Of a DNA stretch of 64,000 bases, positions 35,983 through 47,921 are shown one piece after another. The position numbers were made by a program, and so were the translations under genes. Source of the DNA: Stromatinia cepivora (taxonomy: Eukaryota > Ascomycota > Leotiomycetes > Helotiales > Sclerotiniaceae); NCBI GenBank assembly GCA_014898415.1, contig RCTD01000005.1:434001-498000 (forward strand), given 5' to 3'. Under the pieces are notes generated by a model that did no database searches, had not been told where the DNA came from, and saw nothing but the letters and a program-made list of their open reading frames with translations. Each line of letters opens with the position of its first letter. The stretch's first letter is position 1.

Positions 35983-37042
35983 AATAATTGTATGTGAACA
36001 TAAATCAGGGATAGGGGGTAAGGTATTTACCTGCTACATATTGTATTGCAATTTTGTTCTCTGCTGAAAAAGCAAAGAAAGCATCTAGTGTCCGGTGTCT
36101 GGATTTTTGGTGGTTGTTTAATGGACATGCCCCTTTCTGTAGTGAAAGCTGAGCAATGATATGATATTTTGTTGAATGGTTAGGAGATGGAGATGGCTTT
36201 GACATGGAAATGTGAATGTGTTTTTAGATATGTGTGAGATGTTAAGTATTGCGAGGCAAGTGAGAAGATTTAATTCTGGATCCAGATGGAGATTCGATCC
36301 TTCAATGTTGCCAAGCTTGGAAATTGGAAATATACGCAAGCGCGTGATATCCAGGCTCTAGTCTCGTTTGTGCTCCCCTCGTTGATCTATCTCCTCGCTT
36401 AAGTGTTGCAGCTTTATCTGTTCTTGAAACTTAGGATTCAGAGCCTTACTGTACATGAAGTCATGCAGACATACCATATATGTCACATGTACACAGCATA
36501 GAGCTATGACGAGGCAGCTTTCGTGCAGATTCTCGGTGTGTGGGTTTGTGTGTTTGTGAGATGTGAGATGTGCGATATGCTGTGTTTAGTTTGGTTTAGT
36601 TGTTGAAGGGTGGAGATGTTTATGGCGGGACTGCATGGTTTGAAGGGGTGATAGTGAGAAGGTTGCAAAAGGGCATTCGGTGGCCTAACTCTGATTAATT
36701 GAAAGGCTATCTCACTAATCCTTCAAGGTTACGCTGAAGACTGACTGAGACTGGCGACCACATCACCTCGTTCAAGGTCTCCAAGAGCGAATGAACAAGG
36801 TTAAAACTTCCAATGTTCATTGATTAGGCTACGTGTATTATGTATTTAGTAAAGAATCATTGCAATACGAATGTTGTGTTTTACAGAACGGATTGATGCA
36901 TTGTTCATGTGATTTACCTGTCGCACAATCCTCTACGATAACTGTACAAAGCTATGGCATGGGCCTTGCCATCCTCGAGGAAATTTTTCATACATGTTTT
37001 GGTATGAACGACCACAAAAAGTACGGTAATTGAAAAGCAACC
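35983..37042. other. spacer between RasGEF and the NLR relic
   Basis: About 1.06 kb, AT/TG-rich, with no gene. It includes TGTGTG-rich stretches near 36530-36600. Confidence 0.4.
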
Positions 37043-40000
37043 ATGAAGTTCCGAAATTGCTTGCCCCGCAAGTTCCAGCAGAAGATCTGGAGTCAATCGC
37101 ATACTCAAGTGACTGAGAGTGCCGATCATTCCGCCAGTGGGCCTTCTGCTAGCGTTCCTGATGTTTTAGGGGCTGATACTCTTCTCAATACCGTCGATTG
37201 TTCTACGTCTCCAGTGCCTGCCGCCGTCGAGCTCCAAGGTCGGATTTCTCTCTGGCAGGAAGCTCGTAAGAAACTTTGTCAAGATCCGGAACTTGGTAAG
37301 CTTGTGGATCGCTACGAAAAGGATCTGTTGAAGCTACATGAATCAGGTATGTGTATATGATCAATAGAACATTTGAAACTTTGGGCGGCTAAGCAAATGC
37401 ATAATTTCAGAGAAACACGAACAGAAAGATGGGAGCAACCTTGGAAATCCTGCAGTAGACGATGTGGAGGCCACTTTGGCATTCCAGAAAATCATTCTCG
37501 AAGATCAGGTTGGAGCTTGAAAAACTAGCCGTCGTACTGGAGCCAATAAAGTAATTGGTAAGAGCGTTCAGGTGATAATGACTGGCAAAGATTTTGTCAC
37601 GACGGCGATATCTGGTGATCCACATGCCTCATTGGCATGGGCAGGAGTTCTCATGTTTCTTCCGGTATGTCTATATTTGGGCTTTAATAAAGTGGAAGTT
37701 TATTCTCACACTAAGTCTGAATAGATTCTGTTGAACCCTGTCACTCAAGACGAAGACGCCCTCGCAGAATTTGAGGAAATTTGTCACGTGCTTATTCGCT
37801 CCGAAGTTGTCGAGCGCCGTTTATGGAAGGAACCACAAAGGTACTTGCTCGATTATTGTTATCAACTAACCATTCTCTGTGTCATAGCTCGTGGACCACG
37901 CCGAAGCTTTTGCATCAAAATTTAGAGCAAGCAAAATCGCGTATACAACTGCCGGCAAGTTGGCATGCCATATGCTTGTTGGAACTCAATAGTGTTCCTG
38001 TATCTTTTCGAAGGATCAGAACATCCAAGATTCCTTCCGAAGTTGCAAAGCACATGAAAATGGATCTAAAATGTGATATTTCTCGATGCTCAAGATTACG
38101 GAGATTTGACATCGACTTTTCTACGTGGCCACGAGCCCTGAGTTCAGACAGCTAAGATCTTGCTGCCTACAATATTCTTGAAAGCTAACAACTTTCATAC
38201 GATCAAATACACCCAAACCCGCATCTGCAAGACTTGATTCGTTCATGGCGATTGACTACTATCGATCTTTACGCTGCAATATTAGGGTACCAAATCCGAC
38301 TGTATGCTCATCTTTCAAGGAACGGATCTACGCGTTTCTTCAGGAATGTCGTCCTGGCCGATCCCTGGAATGATATACTTCAAACTACCCAGAAACTTCA
38401 GACAACGATTGATGAATATTTGAGATCATTCGGTTTCGACGTGCTATCTGAGATCGATAAGACGGTTAATTCGGTAGAAGATAAATTGAATGTTGTTATA
38501 CACTCTTTCCCCAGATTAATAAAGTCCATGCTGATATGAAGCAAATAGGAAGTAGTCCGAGGTTAAAATGAAATAGTGGGAGATCAAAAGGAATTATCCA
38601 AGCAGGTTAAAAGCTTTGGAAACCAGCAAGGCCAAAACAGGCAAGGTGAACTGTTAATGAAGCTATGTCCACCTCACGGAGCAGTAGTTGACTCGCCGGC
38701 AAAAGAACATAATTCTTGTCTTGAAAGAACTCGTGTTACAACACCTGGGGAGATCAAGAAATGGAACAACAGCGCCGAAGGGTCGCCAGTCTTCTGGCTG
38801 AGAGGCGCAGCTGGCGCTGGTAAATCAACTATAGCCTGCACTATGGTTCAATGGTTTGGCAGGAAAAACACATCGGGAGCCGGTTTCTTCTTCGCGCGGA
38901 ACAAAAAAGGTCGGAGAGATGCGACACAATTTTTCAAATCGATTGCTTTTCAACTCGCTAGTATCGATCCGAATATAAAACGGCACATCTGCGAGGCGAT
39001 AGAAACGAATCAGGATATTGATAATTGGAGTTTCTCTGATCAATGGAAGAAGCTTGTTTGTGGTCCATCAAATCAAGCGGAGGACAAGCGCCCTTTGCTC
39101 GTTGTTATTGATGCTCTCGATGAGTGCTCGGAAAAAGACATCAAATGATTATGAACCTCATCGCAAATCGAGATAAAGATGATCGTCTCTTTCGATTCTT
39201 CACCACCAGCCGGCCAGAAACAGCTGTACGGAATGCCTTTCAAATAGGAAACGTTTCTGAAACAGAAAATGCTACTTGCCGCGAATATGCACTTGTTGAA
39301 ATCCGCGAGGATGAAACGAGCATGATGTTCTGATCTGTGTACGCACTCGTACAAAAGAGATCTTTGAAGAGCATGATGAAATATCTAGCCAAGAAGGAAG
39401 CAACAGCCAGCATTGGCCGGGAGAAGAGAGCATCCGTGAACTCTGTCGACGATCGGGCCGTTTAATCATCTATGCGGCGGTCGTATGTCGGTACATAGAT
39501 GAAGGAAAGGATGCCCAACAGCACTTAGAGGTTGTACTCAAAGGAGACACAGGCCCTCATTCATCTTTACAGGCGCTTGATAGTTTATACCAGGAAATTA
39601 TGTCACAATTCTGCAAAACCAGCGCTGAATACCAAGAGTTTATCGATTTGTTTAAGCCAGTTGTGTGCGCTATTGTTACAGTCTTCGATCCTCTTTCAGA
39701 GATTAATTTGGCTCGCCTGCTTGACAAAAGACTCAAAAATATCAAAGGTGTCGTAAAGCCTTTATGTGTTCGCCGCATTGTCCTGTTTGTTGGTTTTTGT
39801 CCCGGCGGCTACGGCACAGCATTGCGATGCCTAAGTCCCATATGATCATTTTATTCGGGGGTTTGAGTTTTGTGAAGATTGGAAGGTTATGTCTTCCAAT
39901 CTCTATTTGAATATGCTGGAGTTCTGAGTGATTGAGTCTTGACTCTTCATGTTGAGTGCCCGGCTTGAGCTAATGTTGTTGATTGTAATAGACTGAAAAT

Positions 40001-40632
40001 ACAGATACAACCGAGCTATCTTCCTTCCTTCAAGATGTAAAATGATTTATAATGAAAAACATAGCAATGGTTGCTGCTTTACCTGCGCAGCTTTATTCTT
40101 CGGCGCTCATTTTTGCTCCTGAGAAAAGCCTAGTGAAGAAAGCATTCATAGACCATCTTACCCGAGGGATTCATGTAAGATCAAAGATGGAACCAACATG
40201 GACAGCAGAATTGCAGGCAATAGAAGCATTCGATCACTATGATTTTCCTAAATTACTATCGTTGTCTGCTGACAACAGGTTTTTAGCATCATCGATCAAT
40301 CGCGGCACGCCAATAACGTCAAGATTTGGAATGCGCTGGCTGGCACTCTCCAAAATACACTATATACTAATAGCGTTGCTGTTGAGATAATGTCATTTTA
40401 ACTGGATGGTATGCTTCTAGCAATATGCGTTCCTGGTTTCGTCGATATTTGGAATACTGCTACATGGGCTCGCCAGAACAGACTTAGCCAAAAATGGGGG
40501 CCACCAGATAACCGAAGAGTGATTCAGCTCCCGGCCGAATATAGGCCTGTCTACTCAGACGTCCATGAGAATGCTCTTGTTATGGTCAATGCCTATGGTA
40601 GAATCACCCGTATGGAACTATATAATCAGTGA
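37043..40632 (+). pseudogene. decayed NACHT/WD40 NLR-like gene
   Basis: Fragments of one fungal NLR lie in order on the plus strand but in different frames with intervening stops. (1) A NACHT-N helical N-terminus (37043-37345, LWQEARKKLCQDPELGKLVDRYEKDL). (2) The core DPHASLAWAGVLMFLP and LLNPVTQ near 37.6-37.8 kb. (3) LYAAILGYQIRLYAHLSRNG near 38.27-38.5 kb. (4) A NACHT NTPase with P-loop GAAGAGKST and DALDECSEKD (38.6-39.15 kb). (5) The post-NACHT helical region SGRLIIYAAVVCRYI and QALDSLYQEI (39.36-39.8 kb). (6) WD-repeat remnants from about 40.05 to 40.63 kb (WTAELQAIEAF, FVDIWNTATW). Intact relatives act in non-self recognition and heterokaryon incompatibility. Multiple independent breaks exclude simple introns as the explanation. 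Confidence 0.8.
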
Positions 40633-41198
40633 TTGTATGTTGATGGCAGTTCAGAACTATCCGGATGAAATTATGAAATGAGCGAAAGGGCAAGCAGTGC
40701 AGTGCGTGGCAACATTATGACGGAGTTTTGGGAAGATATGATTTGCTTCTCTAGTTGAATGAATTCGACTGTCCGAATTTGGGTTTCTGATTTGAAATAT
40801 TTGAAAGGTTCTGTGCAGATATCATCTTTTTTAGAGCAGACTGGATGTTGAAAATTGTGCATTGAGTGAAAAATTGTTAGATAGTTGTGAATGTGAACAA
40901 CTATCTTCTTGATTCAGTTTTATTATTCTATTAATCACGACAATATTCCTTGCGGGACTAATACCAATCAATGTCAAAAATAGCCTCTTGAACCGCTTTT
41001 ACAAGATACGCTTAACCTTTATACCACCGTCGTTCCTAGAGTCCCTCCATACCCCATCCTTCCTTCCTCTATCTCTCTCCACCACCCACTCCATATCATG
41101 CCTTCTACATCCTACCTTCTTCTCCTTCCCACCCAAAAACAAAATACCATCACTCATCCCACCAACAACTCAAAGAGCAACCGATCAACAATCCACAG

Positions 41199-41291
41199 CA
41201 CACTATGGCGGAGTAATCAACGGGACCCTGCTACTAACGATTAGGGATTTGCGCCGGGAGTCAGAGTTCGAATCTATTATCTCTGTGACGT
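41199..41291 (+). other. degenerate tRNA-Ser(GCU)-like sequence
   Basis: Elements in order are CACTATGGCGGAG (compare tRNA-Ser CACTATGGCCGAG), CTGCTA at the anticodon-loop position, a variable-arm-like GCGCCGGGAG, B-box-like AGTTCGAATC, and a CTCTGTGACG end. The acceptor and T stems do not pair properly, so it is most likely a tRNA pseudogene; a highly diverged intron-bearing tRNA is possible. Confidence 0.35.
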
Positions 41292-41410
41292 TGCTATTTT
41301 GTTCTTTTTTGTTCTTTTCCTTTTCGCTTAATCACATACCCCTTTGTCTACTGAGTTACTTGAGTATCTTTAATACCCATGTAATATTTTTATTTTTATT
41401 GTTGAGCATT

Positions 41411-41458
41411 GAGAATTGAGAATTGAGAATTGAGAGTTGAGAGTTGAGAGTTGAGAAG
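41411..41458. repeat. 7-bp minisatellite (GAGAATT/GAGAGTT)
   Basis: Three copies of GAGAATT are followed by three of GAGAGTT, with a partial seventh. Confidence 0.9.
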
Positions 41459-42242
41459 TGATTACTTACTCCTGTTGGTATAGTGTAGTAATGTAGTAAT
41501 ATAAATCGAAGATTATATTGCGGTTTTAGTGAGGGGGAAGTAGAGATTGATTTCGATATCGATATCGATGTGATGTTTTGAAATTTTTTGTTTATTTGGG
41601 GGGGGGGAGGGGTTGTCTGGTGTTAACGTTCTAGTTCTAGTTCTTTGGAGATTCTAACTTTCTACCTTGGAGTATTGTGATAAAGAAGTATATAATAATG
41701 AGAGATTTATTTATCTATCTATTTATTGCTAAGAGATAGTGAGATATTCGATTCAAGAATCTTCTGCACTGGAAATATGAAAATAGATAGGAGAGTTGTT
41801 GTGGAAAAGTTGTACTGTGTGTTTATTTATGTGCTATCTATATATCTGCCGTGATTACCCTTTGAAGAACTAGAAAAACTAGAGAACTGGAAAACTGGAA
41901 AACAGTGGACGAAGTGATGGATATCGAAAGTATCGAGATGGAAATAGAAAAAGACAAGAAATGTATCAAACATGAAGTATGATTAGAAACCAAACTAAAA
42001 GCAAAACGGAAACTAAAACCTCATACTCATAGACGTAAAATCAGAAAACGCGTAATCAATCATATAATCAAAAAACTCATAAACGTAACCATAACCATAA
42101 CCATAAAATCAGAAAAGTCATAAACGTGAAATATACTCATCAAAACATCAAACCATCAACCATCAACCATCAATCTCAGACTCATAACACATACCCTTCC
42201 CCTCCCGCTTTCCACTCCCCCATTCCCCATCTCACTCCACCT

Positions 42243-44038
42243 CTAAAAAACCCTCCCCTTACTCCACCTCGAAAACCTAACTTTCCCCCCTTTCTTCCCT
42301 CCCTCCTTCCCCCCACCAACTCTCCCCCTAACCCCCTCCCTCAGCCCACTCACCCCCGCCAAACCCTCCACAACCAACCCTCCTACCCAACCCATCGCAT
42401 TACCTCCCACATCCCTCATCTTCGAAATAAAAAGACTACTTCTCAACTTTAACGTTGAGAGATTTCCTGTCTGTGAGAGGCGTTTTTCTTTTTTGCTTCC
42501 TGCTTCTTTCTCGTTGTGATTTAATTTTTCGCATTTAATCCATTGAGAATGTTGTTTGAAATGCGCGACGATTTTTTCTTTTGTTGATTTTTTTGTCGTG
42601 GATTTTTTCGTTTTTGTTTCCTCACCCCCATCCCCGTTTTCGCTTAAAACCGCCTCTCCAGCAGGAGATGGAACACTTGTTGGAGTATCACCACCCCTCA
42701 ATCTTCCACGTACCATAAAAGCTATCCTAGCTTTTAATCCCACCACTTCCCCATTTCTGCTGCTACTACCGCTACCACTTCCAACTCCACTACTTTCACT
42801 CACTGCTCTTCCCTCCCTCCGCTCGCCATTGGTACCGTCTCCGTCAGCACAGGAGTTGTTTCCCTGTCCTCGTGAATGGGTTCCATGGTTGTTTTCGTTG
42901 GTGATCCGGGAGGACTCAACTGCGTCCTCGGTGGTAACTGCGGTGGGTTGCTCATTGATGTCGATGTTTGGGATGTTGTTATTGGCGTTGACGTTGTTCG
43001 TGTTTGTATTTGCGCCGGAGCTTCCTCTCCCACCGCTGCCGCGCCTGCGGCTGAGGCTTCCGCTTCCTGCTTTGCGAGCGCTTTGGCTTCTTCTTGTTGG
43101 ATTCTCTATTTTCCAAAAATTCAATTAGCAGGCTCTTCTTAATGCTCATTTATATTTCCATCGAAATCCGCATCCAAAACCATCAAAGCAAGTTCAAATG
43201 TGAAAGATGGTATCGCGAGAGAAAAAAGGAGGATGTGAAAAGGTAGAAAATAGGTCATCCAACCTGCTATTCGAGGAGCCATGGTCACCTCATCTTCATC
43301 TTCATCCTCCGAGATGAAATGGGAACGACGGTAGGAAATGATTCGATCTCTCACCTGATCCAGAGTCATTCTCTTTTTTTCTTGTTTGGTTGGTGCTGGT
43401 GCTGGTGCTGGTGTTGCTGCGATGGGAGCGGCGGTGACAACTACTGCTTCGGCTGTTGTTGCAGCTCTAGTTGTAGCGCCAGTCTCATTAGCTTTAGCAT
43501 TTTTCTTCGCGGTCCTCTTCTCCTTCACCGCCAAAAGTTTCTCTTTCAACTCCATAACCTTTGCTTTAACCCCTCTATTACCATCCTTCTTATCAGCCTT
43601 TTCCTTCTCCAACACCGCGCTGCTCCCCGTACTAGCACTATCCACCCCCTTCACACCCTTCCCCTTCACACCCATAACCTTCTCCTTAACCAAATACGGA
43701 CCCGCTTTAACAACCCTCCCAACACACTTGCCTCCCTGTCTAAACCCCTGCACTCCAGCTGCAAAGTGTACTTTACAATCATACCAATCCTTCCTCGCAC
43801 TCATACATTTTTTCTTCTCTCCGTAAGCCTTCTCCGCCTTTTGCGCATCCTTATATTGCCGCGCCGCATCTTCAGTTTGCGAATGCAAATCGAGTGCTGT
43901 GCCAGAAGTACCTGGTCTACTAGCTGCTGCTGCTACTGCTGCTACTGCTGCAGCTTCAGCAGGCGTAGCAGGAAGAGGATTAATGGTGTTTGTGGGAGCG
44001 GGAATGGAAATGGGTGTTGTAGTTGGAGGGGAAGACAT
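42243..44038 (-). CDS. hypothetical low-complexity, Lys/Ala-rich protein (three exons)
   Basis: The preferred model has exons 43289-44038, 42804-43105 and 42726-42243, giving 511 aa. The N-terminus is Ala/Pro/Thr-rich. Residues of about 75-120 (CMSARKDWYDCKVHFAAGVQGF, GGKCVGRVVKAGPYLVKEKV) have four Cys and look globular. Lys-rich helical repeats follow, then an acidic EDEDEDE. After the first intron the frame RIQQEEAKALAKQEAEAS keeps the same style. A second intron (strong donor GTGAGT, acceptor GCTAG) avoids a stop and leads to IAFMVRGRLRGG and a basic Gly-rich C-terminus. No family was recognised. The first donor (GTGACC) is weak and another frame is open through exon 2, so the exon 2 frame is uncertain. 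Confidence 0.55.
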
Positions 44039-45876
44039 GTTTGAATTAGTTCTTGAGCGAGAACTGCGGGGACGGACGGGGATGGAGAGGAGTCGACTGG
44101 TTATATGTGGTCTTTGACGGGGGCGTGAGTGAAAGATTTTGAAGGATTTTTGGAGACCCGGAGCGGTAGGGCTGCGGGTGTTGTGTGGGATTATGTGATT
44201 ATGTTTTGTGATTGATGTGTGCTTGTCTGCTTGTCTGTTTTTGTCGAAGACTGTAGAAGTATAAAGAGTAGTCCAAAGAAGTGATTGAATGTGAATATCT
44301 AGGTATTTGAGTATCGAAAGACAATCTTCTTATTGACAACTGCTCAAGACGATCTCTCAAAAAAAAGTGCGAACTTCCTCCTTCATAAGAACCCCCAAAA
44401 GCCATTCCGTCATCACCCATCCAGCAATCTCAAAATACCCCTCCAAATATCCAAACACCCACACATCCCAACCGCTCATCTCATTCTCCACCGCGCCAAA
44501 CAGCAAGTCCCAAAAAATCCAATAGTACTTCATATCCCAGAGATTAACACCTCATGCTCAACCCCTCTACTCCAATCCCGAGCATTCTCTACCGATTCCC
44601 CATCCCAAAATTTCCCGAGTGATACGTCCAAAGCAAGGTCCTACCCGTTTACCCCTCTCACCCATCAATGCCAGTACGATTGACCCCTCTGGATAAGTAA
44701 CGATGCATGAATTCCCAAGTCTCTCTACCCTGTTCCCACACATCCACGCATGACACAAATCTCATCTCAAGATTTGCGCTCGGAGGATTTTGCATAATAC
44801 CAGAAGAAAAAATTCGAGGCTTATTTTAATTTCCAAATGTTCTCTATTTCCTAGCTTATTATCCGAAAAGAATGTTAAATGATGGGATGGACTACATACC
44901 AAGCGTATACTATCTTGCGACAAGCGATTCAGGAAAAAGGGACTTTCGGGAAAATTATAATCTGATGAGAAAATCGTAGCACGTGTTTCTGATCAGCAGA
45001 TCTAGTCTATGAATAGCTACTCGACTTTGAGTTTATCAAGCATATACCACGAAGTGATGAACGGATTGACCGAACAACATCTTGACCTAGACTACTCAGT
45101 AAATAATTTGATATGCATTCTAAATAACCGTTATTTCTGCAGAACCATCTGAAGTCTTCTAGTGTAACAATTTTCTTCTATTATTCCTTCTTTCTTACCT
45201 TTTTCCCAACGCCTTATGAGAACGTTTTCATGCACCCTGCTGCGGTTTTCACGAACTGATACTTCAGCAAAGACATCGAAATGGGTATGATATGCGAAAA
45301 ACAGTAGTTTCACTTGAGTACTAGATAGTTTCCAAATATAACTCGTACTCTCAGATTCATTCCATTCTATGAAGAATGAGCATAAATAAGGAATTTCAAA
45401 CTTACATTAATCTTTCAACTCCAGAACATCGACTTGATTCTCGGATATTGGGCCGAACACATGCATCGAACGGAGGCCTCAACCGTTATTCGATTTCTGA
45501 TATTTATCTTAAGGTTCAATAAACTCAAGCCTTCCTATGGTCAAGATTCCGATTTGCTTGATCGGAGTTCATTCTGTGAATTGGGGAGTACCTTGCTCTT
45601 CAATACCCTAGGGATGATTGCTCTTAGGCCTTTCTGCATACTCCATACGCACGTATTTCATGAAAAAAGTTTCTAGAGAAGAAGGAAAAAATATTTCTTG
45701 TGGTTAATCTCTCATAGATCTGCCACGACTGACTGATAAAAATCGCCAGCTAGCCTTTCACAATATTCGGCCTTGTGTTTTTAACCACATCTCTGATCGA
45801 CTGTCCCCATTCGTTACTTCCCGCGTGAATTCCCTCCCCCCTTACTCCCGTATAACCTGGTCCAATCCCCTCATAA
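44039..45876. other. 1.8-kb spacer upstream of the 511-aa gene
   Basis: No convincing gene. A short plus-strand open frame near 44333-44683 lacks family similarity. It should contain the promoter of the gene starting at 44038 and the LSM1 3' UTR. Confidence 0.4.
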
Positions 45877-46646
45877 TCATCCAAATATTGCTTCTCCAGA
45901 ATTTTCGCCTTCAAACCCCAGCTCTGCTAGCTTCTTAAGTCTATTCTTATCCTTTTTTGAATCCATGGCCCTCCTCTCCTTGTCTAACTTGTGCACTAAC
46001 TCCGCATCTGCTTTTTCATATCCTGGCGGTGCATCGTCGTCTTTATCTAGATCTATTTCGCCAAGAAGTAAAACGTTCTCACCGCGGACGAGGAAGAGTC
46101 CTCGAGGTACATCGGCGTAAAGTCCTGGCTGTGTGATGGCACCTGGGGTAGAGGGAGTAGGTGGTGCGACAAATATACGCTCGACGGTGGATTGTAATAC
46201 TATATTTGCTGTGGTTGGGAGTTTAGAATGTTTGATGTGACAAAGAAAAATAGGTTTATGGACAAATGATGTGCATACCGAATTGATCCCAACTTCGAAG
46301 TATTCCAATAAGTTTTCTGCCATCGCGGAGTGAGATCATAAGTTTTTCTGTAAAGTGAATATAATGATTAGCATATGCACTCATCACAAAAGGCAGCTTA
46401 TGTGCATATTCTGAAGACATAGATCCGACGCTAGTAGATTTCCTATGCAAGTAGCCATATCACAACCCAGTCTTTCATGTATAGCTTCGCAGATCGGGGA
46501 TGCTTACTATCAGTCAAGTCAAGTAATTGCGCAGCTGTCGTAAACATTTGCGCAGGTAGTTGCTGATTCGGAGGAGGTATTCCAGCTCCTAGAGCTGGCA
46601 TCTCTGCCCCTCCTTCTGGGCCTTGATATGTCGTTTGGTGCTCCAT
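45877..46646 (-). CDS. LSM1: Sm-like protein LSm1, mRNA decay factor
   Basis: Three exons (46508-46646, 46279-46347, 45877-46208) encode 179 aa; introns are 160 and 70 nt, both phase 1. The Sm fold is assembled across the introns: [42 protein letters not shown], then [21 protein letters not shown]. The loop D-G-R-K and R-G-E-N motifs are RNA-contact positions of Lsm proteins. LSm1 defines the cytoplasmic Lsm1-7-Pat1 ring that binds oligoadenylated mRNA ends and promotes decapping. The charged C-terminal helix ([21 protein letters not shown]) is typical of Lsm1. The N-terminus carries a Gln/Pro/Gly-rich extension of about 30 residues. Confidence 0.95.
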
Positions 46647-47921
46647 CTAGTTTGTCTCTGAAGATAAAAACTGGTTATCGTAATATTGAGAATCTCCCCC
46701 AATCCATTCCGCAAGGTTGGTGATATAAACTCCGAAAGTTGAGGTTCGTGGAGAGGTGAATGGTACGGTTGAATAGTGTGGAAGTAGAAGATTCGGTGAT
46801 GTTTGTGATGGACAGTGACCAATCGGTTGATAGATGCACCACCGAAGTTGGAGTTAAGCAAAGATTTCTTAGGAAGACGAATTCAAAATGATATCAGAAT
46901 CAGAATCGGAATGCAACAAAGTGTATGGTTTTTATTTTATATTATTATTTTGCTGTCTATTTCCAATGTTTATTTCTCTACCTGATGAGTAATAAAGTGA
47001 AATGATCTAATAGTTGTACAGTATGCCCTTTCCTATTGAATAAACTGAATGTCCTGTCCTTCCACCATTGAATGTCTACTGAAGGATTGAAATCGAAGTA
47101 TCATAAGATCTTAGAAAATTGCCTTTTGAAGGAACGTACTGCACTAGAGAATCCCATGTTAAATGATATTGTTCCTTAGATTCTGATGTTAATGATAGCT
47201 CCGCAGATCTTGATATTAATGAAATTGTCTCTTGAACTCCCGTGTGAATGATATTGCTCTCTAGAGATTCTAGTGTTAATAATATTGCTCTGTATTTCTT
47301 TCTATCATATATTGGTTCGATATCAAATCAATCCACCTTTCTTCTCTTTGTTTTGAATGTTAATTGAAATTTTCAATGGGCTATTAGTAAAAACAATGCC
47401 CACTTCATTAGATGTAGCAAGAACAGTACAGTTGGTACTTAAGTACGCACTCCAATGAAGGTCTCAAAATGTTATATGGTATGGCGCTTTTTGGGAAATG
47501 TGATAATGAAGCTGTCGAAAACCAAAAGATGTTCAGCAGACAGAAAAATTGACCATAAAACATGTGAGCGAGTGAGAACACACTGCATTAGATCCGACTT
47601 AATTTTGCCATCTAGTGCAGACGAAAAAAAAAAAAAGAGTAAAGCAACAATTTTCTTGAAGAAAACCGACCAACCCAATATAAAATCCTCAAAATAATTT
47701 TTTGACTTATTGTTCGACGGAACCCGGTATCCATAACTCTGTCGAATAACTGAAATTTGCACTGGCGCATACGATCGACCTCAAACTTATTTTTGCTCAA
47801 TTCCAACTCGATCGGATAGGAATATATCGTATATCGTACAACGTGCACCGTGTATGGTATTTCGCGACCGCCCACAGACGCTCACAGATATTGTTGGAGA
47901 ATAAACACCGGGCCCCCAAGG
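46647..47921. other. spacer between LSM1 and Nudix gene, with minisatellite
   Basis: 1.3 kb without a gene. It is AT-rich and includes the degenerate 28-31-bp repeat at 47143-47291 and an A12 tract near 47625. Confidence 0.5.
47143..47291. repeat. degenerate minisatellite, five units of 28-31 bp
   Basis: Five successive units follow the pattern CTAGAGATTCT.ATGTTAATGATATTGCTC. The outer ones (from 47143 and 47261) are most alike and the inner ones have drifted. Confidence 0.8.

Larger units (their letters stand above)
40633..42242. other. spacer with tRNA-like relic and minisatellite
   Basis: No protein gene. It contains a degenerate tRNA-Ser-like stretch, a 7-bp tandem repeat and AT-rich low-complexity DNA. 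Confidence 0.5.

Noticed and set aside
44333..44683. 116-codon plus-strand frame
   Set aside because: No ATG at its start, no similarity, and it lies in the upstream region of the 511-aa gene.
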